Shown one piece after another: positions 1 to 10,687 of a stretch of 60,878 nt of DNA (the stretch's first letter is position 1; each line of letters opens with the position of its first letter). The position numbers were made by a program, and so were the translations under genes. Location of the stretch: contig CACRSC010000024.1 of the NCBI GenBank assembly GCA_902651635.1, positions 288,072-348,949 of the forward strand, read 5' to 3'. Source of the stretch: Mastigamoeba balamuthi (lineage: Eukaryota > Evosea > Mastigamoebida > Mastigamoebidae). Below the pieces are notes generated by a model, which made no database searches, was not told the DNA's origin, and saw nothing but the letters and a program-made list of their open reading frames with translations.

Positions 1-1
1 C

Positions 2-184
2 TCGACCAGTCCTCTGCAGATGGACCTCGAGATGTTTGAAGAGGGATTCATCAACCCAGATGTGTCCTTCGATGGCCTGAACGACGTTATGGCTGATCCA
101 AAGGACTGCATCATGGATTGTGCTGAGTGCAGTGATGACGATGATGCCCTCTCCTCTGATGAATCTGACCCTGAGTGTGACTAA
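2..184 (+). CDS. 3' end of an unknown ORF with an acidic tail (partial)
   Basis: An open frame runs from the window edge to a TAA at 182-184 and encodes about 60 residues. It includes MFEEGFINP and ends in an Asp/Glu/Ser-rich tail (SDDDDALSSDESDPECD). The start lies outside the window. Acidic tails like this occur at the C-terminus of some DDE (pogo/Tigger-type) transposases, and the sequence is followed by repeat-rich DNA, but no catalytic motif is visible. The family is therefore not established. Base composition is lower in GC than the genes further right. Confidence 0.4.
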   Translation, partial: STSPLQMDLEMFEEGFINPDVSFDGLNDVMADPKDCIMDCAECSDDDDALSSDESDPECD

Positions 185-290
185 AGCAATGGAACCAGTT
201 GGTTATTACAATTGAAAGCCACTGCGTCTGCTTTGAATGTCTTCTTGATTACCATTGACCACAAAACGACAGAAACTCTTCATACCGACT

Positions 291-400
291 CATAGGCCGG
301 CATATATGCCGGCATATACACTGTGCCACCGGCATAGTCGATGGCCGAGCTGTGCCGCCGGCACATAGCCCGGCACATATGCTGGCACATATCGCCTTTG
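291..400. repeat. GC-rich palindromic short repeats
   Basis: The block contains repeated variants of GCCGGCACATA and GCCGGCATATA. Positions 296-313 form a perfect 18-nt palindrome, GCCGGCATATATGCCGGC. The repeats begin about 110 bp after the stop of the upstream partial ORF, so they could be subterminal repeats of a mobile element. No matching partner lies in the window. Confidence 0.5.
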
Positions 401-539
401 TCACTAATCACTTGATTTGAAAAATTTCTGTGAAATCGTGCTTCAAATGTGTACAAGAGCTTCTGATATTAAGGGCATGTGCTATTCATCAATTGTTACG
501 ATTTTGACCCTTTTGATGGGAATTCCTGCCCATCACCAT

Positions 540-1075
540 GCAGTGGTGCATATCAGATGGTACAACTATGCACTGCTATGCATTCTTCACTATGTAGTGT
601 AGCAGACCCACATGTAGCCACACGTAGTAAAGACCTGCATAGCAGTACATAGCATAGGCTTGTGTAGCAGTATGTAGCAGATGGTACAACTATGCATCAC
701 TATACATCTTTTGCTATTCAGTGTAGTGAATTCACATATAGTGGCACGTAGCGAAGTCCCATGTTGTGACATGTAGGCCTGTGTAGCAGTGCATAGTTCA
801 ATTATTTGTTATGCACTGTGATGCAAGCTTTCACTCATAACATTCTTGACATGGCAGTGCATAGTGCCTTCATGCATAGCAGCACGTAGCAGATGAATGA
901 ACTATGCACTGCTACATAGCAGCCATCACTACATTCTGCTACAGTACTTGATGTGTAGTAGTGTGTAGCAACATCATGTGTAGCAGTGCGTAGTGGAGGC
1001 TATGTAGCAGCACGTAACAGACCCTCCACAGCAGTGTATAGTTCATTCATCTGCTACGTGCTGCTATAGAAGGGT
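540..1075. repeat. Degenerate repeat array with inverted arms
   Basis: The region is built from variants of GTAGCAGTGCATAG in both orientations. A direct repeat of CAGATGGTACAACTATGCA occurs near 553 and 678. Positions 877-913 and 1030-1066 are inverted copies of a 37-nt unit differing at one base, separated by 116 nt, so they could fold back on each other. No open frame of note crosses the array. It could be a foldback or MITE-like element, or a decayed satellite. Confidence 0.6.
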
Positions 1076-1084
1076 CCACTACGT

Positions 1085-1265
1085 GCTGCTACACTGCTTG
1101 ATGTGCTGGTGTGAGTGCCTCAGACACCACCAGTGCCTTCTTATTTACCAGTGTAAGCACCTCAGCCACCATAAGCACCTTCTTCTTTATCGATGTAAGT
1201 GCCTTCTTCATCAGTACTAGCAACTTCTTTACCAGTACCTTCACCACAAGCACCTTGATGATTCT
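1085..1265. repeat. Degenerate short tandem repeat
   Basis: Loosely repeated units resemble CACCAGTGTAAGCACCTC and TAAGTGCCTTCTTC. They recall the 36-bp minisatellite near 26.3 kb in sharing CACCAGTG and AAGCACC words, but the copies here are too diverged to set a period. No coding potential was seen. Confidence 0.4.
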
Positions 1266-2420
1266 TGTTTAACCTTTTCTGTATCAGTTTTTCCAAGATA
1301 ACAGGAGAAGTGGTGCATGAACAAGAAAGGTTACAGCATTGCTCTGAGTATTAGTTTGCAGAAAGTACTTCACGATCTTAACTGTAAGGGCACAGTTGTC
1401 GAAATGCCCCTGCTGACACGTTTACATGCTTGAACACCGGGATTGCACGGCACCTCAAAGAATAAATTTCTTCCTTGAGCCTGCCGTTAGCAAGGATTTT
1501 ATTCCCCGTGGCAAATGAGGTTGCGTGGCTAAGAATTCTTGGGCAGCCAACAGGTCAGACTGCCAGGGCAGCTGTGACAGCTGCCAAGTGTACATGAGCT
1601 CGGAAATGATCGTGCCCCCCTCCTAGTGCCATGTGCCAGGACCGTGCACATGCCCCTACCCCATGGCCCCCCCCCAGGAGGGCTTCCATCCACCCCCCAG
1701 TGGCTGCACTGAGCGTTTGCCTGCTCGGCTCAGCGAAAATGAACTTTATTGATGTCAAATACACACTTGGCAAGCCGAGGTAGTGGCAGTGCCCTCGGCA
1801 GATGCCTCTTGTGAGCATGGGATGATCAAGGCTTTTTCCCATAAAACCTCAAAAATGAAGGAGTTTTTTCTTATGGCCCAAAAAGCCCCTGAGATCCTAC
1901 GTGGGGGGTGTGAATCTCCAGCCATAGGGAAGAATTTTTTTCCTGGGGGCTTGCGCAACCCCGTTAACTGTCTTCTGATCCTCCTCGTCCTCCTCTTCTC
2001 CATGGTCACCCCGTCTTGTATCAATATGAGCATGAGCCCATTCCACGAAATGGCCAAGGCATGCACTTTCTTATGCCAGTTGCGGCAGTTCTTACTTGCC
2101 ATCATTTCTTTAAAAATACAGCCTTTATTTTGGGCTAAACACCCTTTATAACTTGAAAGTGGAGGTCAGGACGTCCTCCAATTACACAGACACAACCAGG
2201 GTGGGGCTTTTATCCCAGAGTCCCTGGTAAACACCATTGCGTTGGGTCTTGAGGAGGTGGTTGCAACATCTAGTATGCACAGAATGCTTGGATCATTTTC
2301 ATTGAGACAATGACAACAAGTCACGGGCCTCAAATGTGGATGCTCTCGGTGTTGTTTGCCTTGATGCTGAGTGTCTCAGCAGGGTTGTGTCCTCACAAAA
2401 CAGAAAGACAGAAAAAGTGC
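1266..2420. other. Intergenic stretch, no gene recognised
   Basis: Lower-GC DNA with several overlapping ORFs of about 100 codons on both strands. None has codon bias like the GC-rich genes, a recognisable domain or plausible splice partners, so they are not called. The segment may hold the 3' untranslated region of the minus-strand gene that ends at 2421. Confidence 0.4.
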
Positions 2421-2999
2421 CTACAGAATCTCGCAGCAGCCCTTCTTCGCGACCCTCGCGTCTGTGGCCTGGTCCACCTGCTGCCTGACACAGAGACGGA
2501 ACTTGGGCCTGGTGCCCACAGCCTCGCTGAGCGGAATCGTCTTGCCGTTTATGGCAGAGAAGTACAGGAAATCCGTCTGCACGTCCTCCTGCTTCCCCGC
2601 GTCCGTCTGGTGCAGCACCGCCGTCCACACATCGAGGAACGTCGAGCGCTCCTGCCCCTCGGCCACCAGCCCGTAGCTGCGCAGAAACAACAGGAAAACC
2701 CCCGGCGGGATTATTATCCCCCGAAATTTAGTTGATTTCTTGGCGCTGCGGGCGCCCGCGCGGGACGCGCACCCGGGCTTCTCGGTGACGACGATCTGGT
2801 TGATGGGGGCGGGTGTCCAGAAGACCGTTACGGTGATCTCGGTGACGGACTTGCGGCTGCGCGGGTCCGTGGGCTGCACGACGCGGGCTTTTGTCTCGTC
2901 CGTGTCCTCCCAGCCCTCGGGGGCGGGGCCGACCTTGACGACCCGCTTGCGGGCAGAGGATGCGTCCTGGGGCTGGGGCTGGCGCTGGCGATGGGCCAT
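2421..2999 (-). CDS. Small protein with C-terminal CaaX box (paralogue of 10688-11553)
   Basis: A protein of roughly 170-190 residues whose function I do not recognise. From the chosen start (MAHRQRQPQPQ) it has a basic, Pro/Gln-rich N-terminus, then GPAPEGWEDTDE, a strand-rich core with ITVTVFWTP, then YGLVAEGQE, and finally RPKFRLCV before the tail. It ends GCCEIL-stop; CEIL fits a CaaX box, and the terminal Leu predicts geranylgeranylation and membrane attachment. A likely short intron (donor GTGCGC after EKPG, acceptor TGCGCAG before YGLV) preserves frame, so the unspliced reading is also open. The gene at 10688 on the other strand has the same order of blocks and also ends in a CaaX box, so the two are clear paralogues. 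An upstream in-frame start at 3065 is possible. Confidence 0.7.
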   Translation of the reverse strand: MAHRQRQPQPQDASSARKRVVKVGPAPEGWEDTDETKARVVQPTDPRSRKSVTEITVTVFWTPAPINQIVVTEKPGCASRAGARSAKKSTKFRGIIIPPGVFLLFLRSYGLVAEGQERSTFLDVWTAVLHQTDAGKQEDVQTDFLYFSAINGKTIPLSEAVGTRPKFRLCVRQQVDQATDARVAKKGCCEIL

Positions 3000-3687
3000 T
3001 CTGGGGTCCGCGCTGGTGTCTGGAGTGCACAAAAAGAACCGCGGGGAAACGCGCACAAACTGCACCCAAAATTAACGGAGAAAGAATGAAACTGACAAAA
3101 AAAGATGCGGATATTTCCCAGAGCGCGATATCCCGTCATCACCCTGCGTCACGCTCACGCACCGCCTGTGTCTGCGACCTTTCCCTCTGCGGCAGCGCCA
3201 GCAGCCGTCGTCGTTATGTTGCTGCGAAGTCGGCGGGAGAAAGAGAAACGGCGCGTTACAACGGAGACGCGTTTGCAACCGAACAGAATCGAAGAACGCA
3301 ACCAGAGAACTGAACAACCGACGTCGGTTCGGGGCTCCTTCACCGCAAATCCCTCCAATCCCCCGCGTCCAGTGCACACGCTCACCAAAGGCCTCGCCAG
3401 GCCCCGGGGCCTGCATGCGTGGCACACGCGCCGAGCCCTCGGAGGGGAACTTCGCTTCTCGGGGGCCCCAGAAACCCAAAAGCCCCGAGGCACACAGAGC
3501 CCTTCGCCCGCTGCCTGCGAGGTCGCACGGGCACCCCTCTTCGCCCTCTCTCGCTGGGTGGGGGCGCCCCAAGGCGAGCGGAGAAAGCGGAGCAGAGCAG
3601 CGGCGAGCAAAGAGAACAAAACTGCAGAGACAACACAAACAGCGGGCGGAGATCAATTGATTGCGCGCCAGCGGCGGCCCGCGCGGG
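3000..3687. other. Intergenic region
   Basis: It lies between the start of the CaaX gene and the stop of the phosphatase-like gene, both on the minus strand. It should hold the promoter of the former and the 3' end of the latter. Several overlapping GC-rich ORFs are present, but none shows a domain or conserved block. No TATA-like element stands out. Confidence 0.4.
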
Positions 3688-5061
3688 TCAGAGGTAGTAC
3701 TGGGGCACGGCGCGGAAGGGCTCGACGAGGGGGTCGGGCGAGGGCCTGCGCTGGAGGGCCTCGGGGGCAGCGAGGAACGTGTTGCAGAAGAGCGAGCAGT
3801 CGTCGGCGACCTCGACGACGGCGCCCACGTTGCCGCAGCGCCCCGCGCAGTTGGGCGCCGACCACACGGTCGTCAGCAGCCCCGCGCCCTGCACCGCGAA
3901 GCCGCCCATGCAGAGCTGGTGCGCGCGCACGACGCGGGCGAGGCCGTTGGCCGCGGCGAACTTGGCGAGCACGTCGGGGCCGTACATGAGCCCCACGCCC
4001 CGCTGGCTCCGCGTGAAGCCCTCGCGGTCCGCCGTCGGGTCGTTCCACAGCAGCTCCGTCAGCACGCCCTCGCGGGGCACCTCCTGCGCCGCCCACAGCC
4101 GTCAGCGGACTTGTGCTTCGGTTGCCGCTGCTGCGACTCCGCGGATTTTTCACCCCGAAGATTCCAAGAATCACAGCACGATACTATATCTAGATTCTTC
4201 CGGAAAACCAGATCTCGTGTGGAAATCTGGGGGAGGAGAGGGAAACGGACCTGGAAGCGGTCCTGGACGCGTATCTGGTCGAGGCAGACGACGGGGGCAG
4301 ACGGGGGCGGCGAGGGGATGCCCCCGTGCACCGCAAACACCGTGTTGTCCACGAGGGCGCCCATCGGCAGGTAGTCGTAGAGGTCGCACAGGCACTCCCA
4401 GACGCCCACGTCACCGTACTTGCGCAGGCACTCCGAGTACAGCCCGTAGATCTGCGCGCGGATATTTTCGGGATTCGCGAATCAGCCGCGAATCTGCAGC
4501 TGATGCGACGTGGCGCGGGAGGGAGGGGGAGGGAGGATGACGCAACGGCCGAGACAGTTCGGGTCTCGTGCTCGCCGCGCAGCAGCGTGATCCGGCTGGG
4601 GTAGCGCAGGCGCAGGCACAGCAGCAGCTGCACAGTCTCGACGCCGTACATCCAGAAATCTGCGGCAAAAGACCATCACCCATTGCGTCAATTTCACAGT
4701 TGTTGACGTGTCACAAGAAATCCGGGCCCAGAAAGGAGAACTGACCAGCGTAGTCGCCCAGGAAGAGGTAGTTGGTGTCTGGGCACATGCCGCCGGTGCG
4801 GAACAGCTCGAGGAGGTCCGAGAACTGGCTGCGCGGGGCGGAGACGCGGCGAGAGAGTGAGGTGATGGTCTTTTTCCGATCTGTTTAGCGATACGCGTGG
4901 AGGTTGCCGACGATGGTGAGCGGCGACGAGACCGAGACGACGTTGGGCTCGTTGACGAGGATCTCCTTGAGCTTCTCGCATATGTCCGCGAGCACGGCGG
5001 GCTCGAGGGGCTCGCAGCGCAGCAGCAGCTGCTCCACGCAGCGCTCCACACTGTAGCTCAT
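3688..5061 (-). CDS. PP2A/PP4/PP6-like PPP phosphatase with altered active site
   Basis: Five or so exons give a protein of about 300 residues, the usual PPP catalytic-subunit length. Ordered motifs are VGNLHA (normally GDxHG), [17 protein letters not shown] (normally GDYVDRGYYSVETV), LLRGEHETR (normally GNHE), [29 protein letters not shown] and [11 protein letters not shown]. The C-terminus is PQYYL, close to the PP2A-type YFL tail whose Leu is methylated. In PP2A numbering from memory, the metal ligand Asp57 is Asn, Arg89 is Phe and the metal ligand Asn117 is Glu, while His59, Asp85, His118, His167 and His241 are kept. Splice borders around these motifs are clean (GDYA|DFW joins GTCAGT to GCCGCAG), so the changes are unlikely to be splicing errors. 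Activity is probably lost or changed; a scaffold or pseudophosphatase role is inference. Confidence 0.85.
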
Positions 5062-5447
5062 CCGGGAAGATTCTGTGCTTGAGAAAGATACGAATATCCC
5101 ATCGCGCGGAAATATCCCGCCAAACTCTCAACCCGCGCGCACCCGAGAACCCGCGCATCACGGCCAGACGGTACCGAGCACTCGGCAGGTGGCGCCTATC
5201 GGAAGGGCGTGTGAGGTGGAATGACCTGTGGGGTCCATACTCGCGAATGAGTTTTCTGCCAGTTTTCGCGCCTGATGGTGCACGGAAATCAGCCCCAGCG
5301 CCATCTTCCTCCGTCCACCCACCCGAAGTGCCTCTGCCGGCCCCGTGGCCCCGGGGTCCGATTCCCGCCGGCCACGAGAAAATCTAGATATTTCGGACTG
5401 CACCTCGCCGGCAGAGAAGCAGAGCAGAAAACCCGCACGCATCGCAT

Positions 5448-7137
5448 ATGAGCGACGACGTGGCCGCTGCAGGCCACTGCGCCCCGCGCGGGGCCCCGGA
5501 GCCCTGCCCCGCCCTGCCAGGCGCCGCGCCAGGCCCCGGCGAGGTGGCCGAGGGCGCCGCGAGCCCGCAGACGCCGCTGGCGGCGCAGGTGCGCAGCGCA
5601 GGCAAAACGCGCGTTGGATGATGCCCCGATGCGGATAAACCTTCATTTGTTGATTTCTTTCCACTTTTCCTTTGCCCTTTTAGAGCAGCTCCCCCCTCGT
5701 GCATTTCCCGCAGAGATTTTATGTCCGGAAAAGTGGATTCCGCGTAGGCTTTTTTTCTCCTCTCTGACGGCCACCCCCCCCTCAGGCGCCCGCCGAGGAG
5801 AAGCTGCCGATGATGAGGTTCTCGACGACGCGCAACTACCGGTTCAAGCCGTTCGAGGTTCGCCGCCGGATATCCCGCGGAATCTGTGGATTCCGGAAAT
5901 ATCTCTGACGCGGGCTGGGGGGGCCGCTGCTGTCGCGTCAGATGACGCTCGTGCTCAGCAGGAGCTACGTCGAGTCGCACCGCGTCACGCGCGAGGACGT
6001 CATCCGCGCCTGCGAGTCGGCGCGCTGCTGCAGCTACGACGGCGCCCTGCAAGGTCTCTTCCGTCCATTCATTCCCGGAAATTTCTCCGATTTCGATCAA
6101 TCGGCATTTATCCCGTTCCGGAAATTTCCTTTTCGGGATAATGACGCAAGGCGATACGGGTATGCGCAGACATCGGCTCGTGCGCTGTGTGCTCGCGGGG
6201 CAGCAAGAAGAAGCCGCCGGTGGTCACCGTGGCCAGCGGGTCCACGCTGAGCGTCGGCCCGTTCGAGACGACCGCGGGGCCCGCGGGCGAGCGCGCGCTG
6301 GCCTACGTGTTCAACCGCTGCCGCTCGCGCTGCTCGTCGAGCCGCGACCACCTGCGCTCGCGCGTGCTGCTCGTCGTCGACGCGCTGCCGGGCCTCGTCG
6401 TCGTCGGGCCGCCGCTCGCGCTGCTCTCGCGTCCGCGGACGTGCCGCTCGTCCCCGGACGTCCGCGGAGAGCTCCCCGCGGCCTCGACGTCCCCGCCAGC
6501 GCTGCCGGCGGGCGCGGCCGTCGTCGACAAGAGCCCCGTGCTGCCTGCCGAGTCCGCGGGCCTTCCGCGCAGTAGCCTCGATGTCCGCGGAGACGTGTTC
6601 GAGGCCGCCGGTGTCCCGCGGAGTGGCCTCGATGTCCGCGGAGACTTGTTCGAGTCCGCGGGCCTCCCGCGGAGTCGCAGCGATGTCCGCGCAGACCTGA
6701 CGGCGAGCCCCGTCTCCTCGCGGGCCGTCAGGGTGAGCGCGCTCGTCCCGCGGAGCTCCGCGGTCGACCCCGCGGACCCCGCGGTCTCGGCGGTCGTCCT
6801 CGCCTCCCCCGCGCGGCTGCGGGGCCCCGAGCGGCCGCTGGGCGTGGCCCTGACGCATGTCGTGGTGGCGATCTCGAGCACGAACCTGACGGAGCTGGGG
6901 GCCGCGGTGCTGCAGGAGCAGTTCCAGGCGATGCTGGGCTGCGTCCCGGGGTTCGGGGGCCACGTGTTCCAGTGGCGCCCGGGGACGCTGATCGGCATCG
7001 GGCGGTGGAACAACCAGGCCAGCGCCTGCCAGGCCGTGGCCGTCGTCGACAGGTACACGAGGGGCGAGAACCCCTGGCGCCAGGACCTCATCGAAGCCGG
7101 CGCCCTCAACCTCATCTCCCTGTGCAAGTCCTTCTAG
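5448..7137 (+). CDS. Unknown multi-exon protein, possibly DNA-binding, with internal repeats
   Basis: The start at 5448 opens MSDDVAAAGHCAPRG. Four exons can be joined in frame: CAG|GTGCGC to CCTCAG before APAEEKLPMMRF, GAG|GTTCGC to GCGTCAG before MTLVLSRSY, and CAAG|GTCTCT to GCGCAG before ACATCGG. Visible blocks are STTRNYRFKPFE, SHRVTREDVIRACESARCC, DIGSCAVCSRGSKKKPPVV, and RCRSRCSSSRDHLRSRVLLVV followed by VVGPPLALLSRPR. A repeat tract follows, then a conserved-looking C-terminus ending LISLCKSF. The Cys-rich, Arg-rich block preceding a strand-rich segment loosely recalls p53/Rel-type DNA-binding domains, but that is a weak resemblance. I do not assign a function. Confidence 0.6.
6440..6715 (+). 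repeat. 54-bp coding repeat (18 residues)
   Basis: Within the preceding gene, a unit resembling LPRSxLDVRGDxFExAG recurs: SSLDVRGDVFEAAGVPR, SGLDVRGDLFESAGLPR and SRSDVRADLTASP, with a more diverged first copy SSPDVRGELPAAS. The DNA copies (GATGTCCGCGGAGAC core) are highly similar, so the expansion is recent. Confidence 0.8.
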
Positions 7138-7286
7138 TGCTGCCGCCTTTGCTGGCATCCGTACTTCAGCCCGACACCCACGCCACCACACGCAGACAAA
7201 AGCAATACCTAACGTGCATTCAATTGACTGTTGAATATTCACACCGAGAGAGCAGCAAATGTGAAGCAGATTCAATTGCGCGTGCA

Positions 7287-10173
7287 CTAGGGCTCGGCGG
7301 GAGGGATCAGGAGGGCGCCCGTGTTGCAGGCCGTGAGGACGGCGTCGGGGTTGGACCGCAGCCTGATGTAGCCGTCCTGAGCGACCCACGTCTCGGACCG
7401 CTCGTCCTTGCATCTGCGCGTGTTCACTCCCGTCCTGCCCGCACACGACACGTGAGCCGCACCAAGGGGCATAGCAGCGCCTGCGTACACGTTGTATAGG
7501 GGCACCAGGAGGACCTTGAGCGGCGCAGCGACGCACTCGGAGCTCACGGCGTTGGTCAGCTGGCCGGTGGCGGGGTCGAGGGTCATCCGCTGCGCGCTGC
7601 TCGGCGGCGTCTGGCACTCGGTCAGCTCCAGCGCCATGCCCCTGCCGCTGGGCCCCGCCTCGCTCGACACCGCCAGGCACAGCCCCCGCTCGGCCTCGAG
7701 CCGGATCGTCCCATCCTCCTCTGCCCACGCACAGTTCGTTGTTGTAAACACAAAAACAAAGTGCAATATGTACGCGAGAGGACCCATCGCTGGTTCTGCG
7801 CGTAGGCGTCCTGCGCTGCAGCCACGGAGACGCGGTGGCCGGCGAGCGCGCGGGCGCCGAGCTCGCAGAGGACGGGGGCGGAGTGATCGGCGACGCGGAA
7901 CATGTGGCCCGTCATGGGGAGGATCGTCACCGAGAAGGCACCGACCTTGAGCCCGAGGTCCCTGTGCGCCCAGAGGTCCCGCACGCGCCCGCTCGCCATG
8001 CCCAGCGCCTCCAGCCTCGTCGTCAGCGTCCGCGCGCCCCCGAACGCGTCGAGGTTGGCGACCTGCGGCGGGTCGTCAGTTGCGAGGGGAGAAATCAAGT
8101 AATTCGGGCGCTCACAACGAGGGCGACGGTGCCGTCGGCGAGGGGCTTGCGCCACCAGTGGAAGCCCTTGGCGCCCGTCTGCCAGTGCCTGCCCATGATG
8201 CCCAGGGGGTCCTGGTCGACGGCGATGACCTCTGCGTTCTGGAGGACCGCCTTGAGCTCGGGCGCGATGGTGCGCAGGTCCGCCGAGACGAGCAGCGGCG
8301 CCGCCAGAACGCTCCAGATCATCATCTGCAGCTTGCTCTGCTCGTACGACAGCCCGTAGTTGCCTATCACCAGCATGTCTGCAGCAACGGTGGTGAAGGG
8401 GAGGGGAAACAGCAACATAATAAAAGTGCCACTGTCAACACTGCAGCCAAAATCAATTGAAGTCTCTAATACAAAATCTGGTTGCCAATATAGTGAAATG
8501 CATCAATTCTGGCACAAGCCGGGTGCTTTCATTCCTCACGCTGGAATAAACTGCATTCAATTGATAAGCGCCCAGAAAGCGCAGCGACGTTTCGGCTCTT
8601 TGGAGCCCATTCAATCGCAATTGGACTCTTGCCTGAGTTGCCCGACATAGCGTCCAGTCCTCCCCCCCAGAGGGTCAAAAGCAATTGAACAGGGACAGGC
8701 AGAAGTGGGGGCGTACCGGGGTCGTGCCAGTGGCCGGGCCCGTGCGTGGGGATGAGCACATCCTGCTTGGCGGCGAACCACTCGATGATGGCCTGCACGC
8801 GGCTCCAGTCGTCCCAGATGTCCTGCGCGGGCCGCCACATGTTGCAGTGCCGCGCGACGCGCGCGTAGTCGGGGTTGCGCTCGTAGAAGGGCCACGAGCA
8901 CTCGTAGAGCATCGGGCGCCCCGTGCGGTTGAGCGCGCGCCCGAACTCCGGGTACGTCGTGCCGTAGGCTGTCCTGTCCGCGTAGCAGCCGTCGACCTTG
9001 AGCATGTCGACGCCCCTGCAGCGGAGAGGGTCGGTGGAGGGCCACGCAGAGGGCTGAGGGGCTGAGAGGGAGAGAGGGAGACCAGCTGGCAAGGGTGGCG
9101 GCGTCCTGGTCGAAGTGGCCGTCGTTGCCGGGGTAGCCCTCGCAGGTCTTGGTGCCGATGTCGCTGTACGTGCCGAACAGCAGCCCCCGGCTGTGCACGT
9201 AGTCCGCCAGCGCCTGCGCGCGCAGGGCTGTCAGCGGGGCGCGTGCCAGAGGCCCAGCGCCAGCATGAGCACGGAGCGGGCACAGGCACAGGCACACGGC
9301 ACAAAGCACAGGCGCACCAACCAGACGCAATCCCCCCCCTGGCCCCCGAGAGCAGAGGCAGTGGCTGCCCCCCCAGCAAGGAGCAAAGGCCACCGAGATC
9401 GCCACCGCTGCGTTTGATGCGCCGCACAGAGTGGCTCCCCCAGAGCGCCAACGACTAGACCCAAGGAAGCAAAGAGCACAGAGATCAGAGAGCAGAGAGC
9501 AGAGACAGAGCAGAGAGACAGAGAGCACCAGGGAGACCACAAAGCAAAGGCCGCCGAGATCGCTATCGCTTCACAGAGTGGCCCCAGAGAGCAAACGACT
9601 AGACCCAAGGAAGCACAGAGCACAGAGCACAGGAGACAGAGAGCAGAGACAGAGAGCAGAGACAGAGAGCAGAGAGCAGAGAGCAGAGAGAAGAGAGCAC
9701 CAGAGAGAGAGAGAGAGCAGAGCAGGGAGCCCACAGGGAGAAGCGGAGGAGACCCCAGCGAATACGACAGCAGAGACCCGCAGCAGCAGAGGAATAACCC
9801 GCGGAGCAACACCCCCCGGGGCGGGGGGGCAGCAGCGCGCCTTGAGGCCCGAGGGGAAGCGCCAGGGGTCTGCGGCGAGGCTGCCGTCGCTGCCCCGCTC
9901 CACGGCCCCCCAGCAGTCGTCCACGTTCACGTAGCGGTACCCCAGCGCCGCGTAGCCCTCGTCCGCCAGCGCGTCGGCCATCTCCAGCACGAGGCCCTCG
10001 CTCAGGCACGCCCGCGCGTGCCCCGCGCCCCCCGCGTGCGCGCAGTCCACGTCGCACCAGAACCGCTCCCACGACAGCCACCCCATCGGCGGCAGGCGCG
10101 CCACGCCGTTGTCCAGCGCCGCAGCCGCCCCCGCGCACGCCAGCAGCCACAGCGCCGCGCGGCCCCCGCCCAT
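7287..10173 (-). CDS. Secreted GH27 alpha-galactosidase with C-terminal ricin-type domain
   Basis: It hydrolyses terminal alpha-galactosides. The start at 10173 gives a signal peptide (MGGGRAALWLLACAGAAAA), then LDNGVARLPPMGWLSWERF, the classic GH27 N-terminus. Next come GYRYVNVDDCW, ALADYVHSRGLLFGTYSD, MLKVDGCY (nucleophile Asp), ECSWPFYERNP, QDIWDDWSRV (region of the acid/base Asp), GPGHWHDP and DQDPLGIMGR. After the beta-sandwich region, the tail contains QNQRWVLSQEDGTIRL and LECV-like blocks typical of a ricin-B/beta-trefoil fold, probably carbohydrate binding. About seven exons. The last join (TCGC|GTACAT to GGGCAG) restores the QxW-like motif. The first intron appears to use a GC donor. 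It probably acts in a phagolysosome or outside the cell on food polysaccharides. Confidence 0.9.
9214..9840 (-). repeat. Long alpha-galactosidase intron with tandem repeats and GC donor
   Basis: This 627-bp intron separates GLK from ALADYVH. The frame demands a donor AAG|GCGCGC, so it is a GC-AG intron. It is filled with GAGAGCAGA microsatellite. Two diverged copies of a segment of roughly 130-180 bp share the word AACGACTAGACCCAAGGAAG, near 9449 and 9594. Confidence 0.65.
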
Positions 10174-10687
10174 CCGCTTGATGCGAGATATTCGCGGGGA
10201 TATGGAGAGATATCCCCATCGCGATTCGCGTATCTTCCAAGATTCCGTTTGCAAATCCACCCGGCGACCACGGCCTTGCGGGGATAGCTGCGTACTCCGC
10301 GTCCTCACTTGCTCCACCCGCTCGCCGGAGTGGCCATCGCGCTGGGTGGGAGATATACGGGCGGGGGTAGTATCTGGCAGATTCGCGTATCTTCTCAGTC
10401 TCGTTCTGAAACCGGAACAGTCAGGCGGTTCGTATTCCGTTCCCTCCCTCTCTCCCCCGCGCAGCGCTCCCGGGGGGATCTCGGGTCGGTCAGGCGGGCC
10501 CTCTGCTCGCCAGCGAGACTGGGGGGACCACTCCCACGTGTCCCGCGGCAGATATCAGCTGATCAGCTGTGTTGCGTGGCCGTGTTTCAAATTCGGCCGC
10601 ATTTATTTTTTCGGGTTTCTGTTGTTATCGGCAGAGGCGGTTTCGGTTTTTGGAGCAAACGAGCACCCGCCAGGCTCGCTCGCACAC
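10174..10687. promoter_or_regulatory. Divergent promoter region
   Basis: It lies between the alpha-galactosidase (-) and the CaaX paralogue (+), so it should carry both promoters. It holds several GATATYC words and the nested palindromes AGATATCAGCTGATCAGCTG near 10550. No TATA box was seen. Confidence 0.4.

Noticed and set aside
1555-2151. Overlapping ORFs of 95-122 codons
   Set aside because: They occur on both strands over the same DNA, lack domains, and have codon use unlike the confirmed genes.
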